This document shows positions 19,660-64,000 of a stretch of DNA of 64,000 nucleotides, in pieces. The position numbers and the translations under genes were made by a program. The notes under the pieces are model-generated. The model saw only the letters and a list, made by a program, of their open reading frames with translations. It was not told where the DNA came from and searched no databases. Within the stretch, counting starts at the first letter, position 1. Every line of letters starts with the position of its first letter. Source of the stretch: Ecdyonurus torrentis (Eukaryota; Arthropoda; Insecta; Ephemeroptera; Heptageniidae); assembly GCA_949318235.1 (NCBI GenBank), contig OX439131.1, forward strand, positions 38,594,557 to 38,658,556. Direction: 5' to 3'.

Positions 19660-19890
19660 ATTAATTGGTAAATGGAGGTTATCGGTTTAGCGCGCGGGGT
19701 GATGCGGGGAAAGCTAAGGGTCCCCTAATTTAACATTACGCTTATGGAGAAAATCACGTTTTTTGCGATTTTTGAGAAAACTACTCCACCGATTTCGGAG
19801 AAATTTAAATGAGAAATACTAGACATACTTTTACGTGTTTTAAGCCATAGTCATTTTTAAGCATTTTTTTAAACCGATAACCTCCAGATC
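19660..19890. repeat. TIR-bounded repeat, related to 14662-15022
   Basis: AATGGAGGTTATCGGTTTA at the left pairs with TAAACCGATAACCTCCAGAT at the right. The right half shares GACATACTTTTACGTGTTTTAAG with the copy in CHIC intron 3. Confidence 0.65.
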
Positions 19891-20407
19891 CAAAAAAACA
19901 ATGAGAAATAATTACGTACTTTTAACTTAAGTAAAAATTTACATAATATTATTATTATATTATTATTAATATTATATATCTCACTCATAAAGTCCATCGC
20001 TATATGGATATATCATATATGCGATGCGTACGTATCGAATATATTATAATATGTCATACATTGTTCATGCAAAACCGTTCTATAGGATAAGAAAATTACA
20101 TATGTTTTTGCATTTTATCTTTTGTTTTGTCCAACTTTTGTCTAAGATAGTACACCTGTGAAGAAGAAAGGACATGCTGGCTGGGTGCATATATACGGGT
20201 AATGGCAGAAATAAGTATAATCTGAACATCTCTCGGCAGTATAGGCGCATACAATTTAATTGCGCTGCTTTTGCTATATTATAAATATATAATTCTATCT
20301 TCTTAATATAAGTTCAATTTTTTTTTATATGATACTATATATATTTATATATATATTATATATATTTTTCTTCTTCTTCGCTTCCTTATATATATTATAT
20401 ATATACG
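19891..20407. other. Intergenic, AT-rich, nothing recognised
   Basis: A/T-rich with short TA stretches. No exon or RNA gene seen. Confidence 0.4.
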
Positions 20408-20451
20408 ATAACTGATATGGCTAAGGTATAAAATAATAAAAGTGTCATTTT
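20408..20451 (+). pseudogene. Inverted 44-bp copy of the SK exon F / intron junction
   Basis: These 44 bp are identical to the reverse complement of 26824-26867. The copy contains the last 18 coding nucleotides of SK exon F (ATAACTGATATGGCTAAG), the GT splice donor and 24 nt of the intron. It lies 6.4 kb downstream of SK in the opposite orientation. Both copies are directly followed, on the intron side, by TA-repeat sequence, so a TA tract probably took part in the duplication. Confidence 0.85.
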
Positions 20452-20465
20452 ATATATATATATTA

Positions 20466-26093
<5,628 letters not shown>

Positions 26094-26099
26094 TTTATT
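26094..26099 (-). terminator. Candidate SK poly-A signal
   Basis: AATAAA on the minus strand, 100 nt after the SK stop. Chance occurrence is likely in this AT-rich stretch, so confidence is low. Confidence 0.3.
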
Positions 26100-26198
26100 A
26101 ATTACTCATATTAGATATTCAATTTTTTTTTTATCATCATCATTATTTTCAAAAGCCGCTCACAGAGCACTTTCAGTTGTGGCGGCTTTAGACAATAC

Positions 26199-61469
<35,271 letters not shown>

Positions 61470-61609
61470 CTGAAACAAAAACGTTTAAAAACATTATTAG
61501 TATTTTAAATTGTTTAAATTATAGTCTTTGTGTGTGTGTATTAATATTAAACTGAGGTAATAATAATGATGCACCTGTCACCAATTCCTATAAACATAAC
61601 TATTCTTTC

Positions 61610-61900
61610 ACATAGGGTGTGTCCGCATTACGTCATTCTGAATGCTTTTTGATGCTCTTCTTGAGCAATGAATAACATTGCTCAGCATAGGACAAATGTA
61701 GTTTTTGGCTATTTTCTTTGGAAAATTAGCTATTTTTTTGTAATAGTTATTTTTCTTGCATACTTGAAACACTAATTCAACCTGTTATCAGCATCAATGC
61801 TCTCAAAAATATTGTGAAGTATTTTTAAACTGGCAAAAATGAGTCATTTTCCTGTACTGGCCAATGTTATTTAGTACTCACTTATGACGTCGACTTTAAC
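61610..61900 (-). repeat. Dispersed repeat, copy 2 of 2
   Basis: The reverse complement resembles 2440-2720, as shown by AATGAATAACATTGCTCAGCATAGGA, TTTTGGCTATTTTCTTTGGAAA and GTATTTTTAAACTGG. It lies 140 bp upstream (transcript sense) of SK exon A. Confidence 0.65.
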
Positions 61901-63078
61901 ATGAATGAAACCAAAATATAGACGTAGAAAATAGTCCTTCTGTGAGTCTATGAAATCAGTAAGTCCAGGAAAATGTTATTCATGGCTATATATGTAATAA
62001 TTAGAGAGAAATGACGGTTCTATATATAAGGAACTTATTATAATATAGTTTCAGTTGTTTCTACTTGGTTAAATAAATCAAAAGAAAAAAAACTTTTAGT
62101 TTTTCTAGACGAATTTTTTTCTTTCTTTCTACACTTTCCTTACCCCCTCGAGTAGCAATATACTGTATCAATGATACTTTTTTACATTCTCTATTTTGTG
62201 AATTGGAGTGTAAAATTGTATAGGAATATTGATGTATATATATTTTTTTAATATTTGTATTCCATAACAATATAAATTGCAAAGTAACCATACATGTTTA
62301 CACATGTATATATATATATACTGTATATATTATATACCGTACGAGATAAACTTTGATATACATTTGAATATTCTATTCAATTTCCTTTGCTATTTCATAT
62401 ACTAGAAAGTAGAAATGACATACTTTTTAGTAACGAAGATAAATTTTTCTATTAAATTGAACTTGACATGAAAATGTCATATTTTTCATTTTATTGAGAT
62501 AATTTTAAAAACAAGTAAATATTTTTCTATATTATAAATAATATCAAATCAAAATTATTTCTTTTGTTGCCCTTTTTTTAAAAAACAAACATAAAGTATA
62601 ATTCTAAATTAAATTTATTCAGTATTTTTAAGTTATAAAATGTTTTAATGTGTAGACTTTACAGTAATAAAAATATGTAAAAAAAAAAAGTACTCTTATA
62701 TTACAAAAACCTTTTGATATATTATGTAGAGAATGTAGTTTAGTATTCGTGGTTGGGTAATTTTAACATTGCCTACAGGAAATAAAAAAATAATGTTATA
62801 TTCTTTTTCTTTATAAAATATTGATGATATTTTAGCTAACTCAAACTTGACCTCACTTTTTTTTTTCTTGTCATATATTTTATCTTTTACTAAAAAATAA
62901 AAATAAAATGTATAGGGAAAGGAAAATATGCAGCTGTTTGATCTTGTATAGAAAAAAGGGGAAGATTCTACATTCATTGCGTTTGAGAGGGGAAAATATA
63001 CAATAAAGTTTTGTGAAACCAAATTTCCCGAACACTCGATTAGATATCAAAGCAATCAGGATATATGTGGATAAACAT

Positions 63079-63114
<36 letters not shown>

Positions 63115-64000
63115 AAAAGATTTTACTTATGATATTATTAATATTATGAGTATAAATTTAACAGTTTTTTAATAATTATTTAGAAACTTTACTCTACGCA
63201 ATACAAAAAAAAATAAAATTATTTTTAAAAGAAATCAATAGAAAATCTATAATTCAGCTGTCTAAAACAATAACATATATATGCATATACAAATGTGTGC
63301 TATATTTATAAACTGTACGCCAAAGCTAAAAAAAAAAGAAGAAATAAAATCCTATATTTATTCTCTATAAAAAAAAATTGAACGTCACATAAAAATTTCC
63401 AAAAGAGACATCATTCGCACATTGTATGCATAGTAATGAGTTTGTGTCAAAGGATTATTGTTTATATTTATACAATGTCAAATACACGTGCGACGACGCA
63501 AAGGTGACGTACGGTGCGGGTTTGGCCAAAGTCAACATTGAATGTGGGGGGTGATGGGACGTTTGCGTTAGCTTTGTCCACCAGTACTGTATATTACGTA
63601 TTTGTATAACCAACGAATATCCAGTGTTATAGATGAATGTATACTAAATTGAAAACCAACCACCATTGTATATACGTCACATTCTTTGCTACCAGATTCT
63701 AATAAGTCGAGAATTATAATTTACGTCCGCTTTAATTTTCTATATGATCAATAATTGGGTTGAATATTTCAACTATATAACGAAGGTATATGGATAGATG
63801 ACGTTAATAACTCTTTGATACATGAAATGTTCCATATAATTTTTATATTGTGTTTCCTCATTCTTCCAGTTAATACAAGTACGATATATTAAAAGCAAAC
63901 TGAATGTGACAAATATACAAAGAATGAAAAATGTGAGCGTTTCATTTACACTATATGCTTAGAAATGAGTTCATTTTATATAATGATAATAGAAGTTAAA
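61901..64000 (-). other. Upstream SK intron or 5' flank
   Basis: No S1 exon or N-terminal SK sequence was recognised. It holds a (GA)n tract at 63082-63111 and a GC-richer patch at 63485-63600, which is open in two minus frames and preceded by ATATACAG. No protein identity could be given to the patch. Confidence 0.35.

Overview
The window is AT-rich animal DNA with spliced genes, long introns, dense microsatellites and many small palindromic repeat elements. There is no bacterial-style gene packing. Two protein genes can be reconstructed exon by exon, both on the minus strand. The SK protein matches what I remember of arthropod SK channels at many lineage-specific places ([53 protein letters not shown]). 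The host is therefore probably an arthropod, and the intron and repeat load suggests something other than a compact insect genome, for example a chelicerate or crustacean. That assignment is inference.

Layout, left to right. 1-10.6 kb is intergenic: a GC-rich island with a possible terminal exon of an unknown plus-strand gene (about 231-545), then palindromic (MITE-like) elements, tandem repeats and poly-A tracts. 10.8-19.0 kb holds a complete four-exon CHIC1/CHIC2-family gene (165 codons plus stop). Its introns are loaded with palindromes. 19.1-26.1 kb is intergenic and very AT-rich, and contains a 44-bp inverted copy of an SK exon/intron junction. 26.2-61.5 kb holds the 3' part of an SK (KCNN-type) small-conductance calcium-activated potassium channel. 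Its coding sequence is reconstructed from S2 to the stop (505 residues); the N-terminus and S1 lie beyond the right edge or were not found. 61.5-64 kb is presumably the next upstream SK intron.

The main observation is that the SK pore is encoded by two tandem, equal-length exons 276 bp apart (40502-40637 and 40090-40225). They share phase and can only be used one at a time: including both gives a stop codon, and skipping both shifts the frame. They encode 45 residues with five differences. One difference is the first residue of the K+ selectivity filter, Cys in one exon (CVGYG) and Ser in the other (SVGYG). The Cys form resembles insect SK and the Ser form resembles vertebrate SK, so one locus appears able to make both pore types.

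Other points of interest are a compound AAAT/AACG/AATG array of about 800 bp near the S2 exon, a nested inverted arrangement of a tRNA-derived SINE-like repeat inside a (TA)n tract, more than twenty palindromic elements from several families (some carrying TGACGTCA sites), a strong strand bias of long GA/CT tracts, and abrupt exon-to-exon changes in codon GC content in the SK gene.
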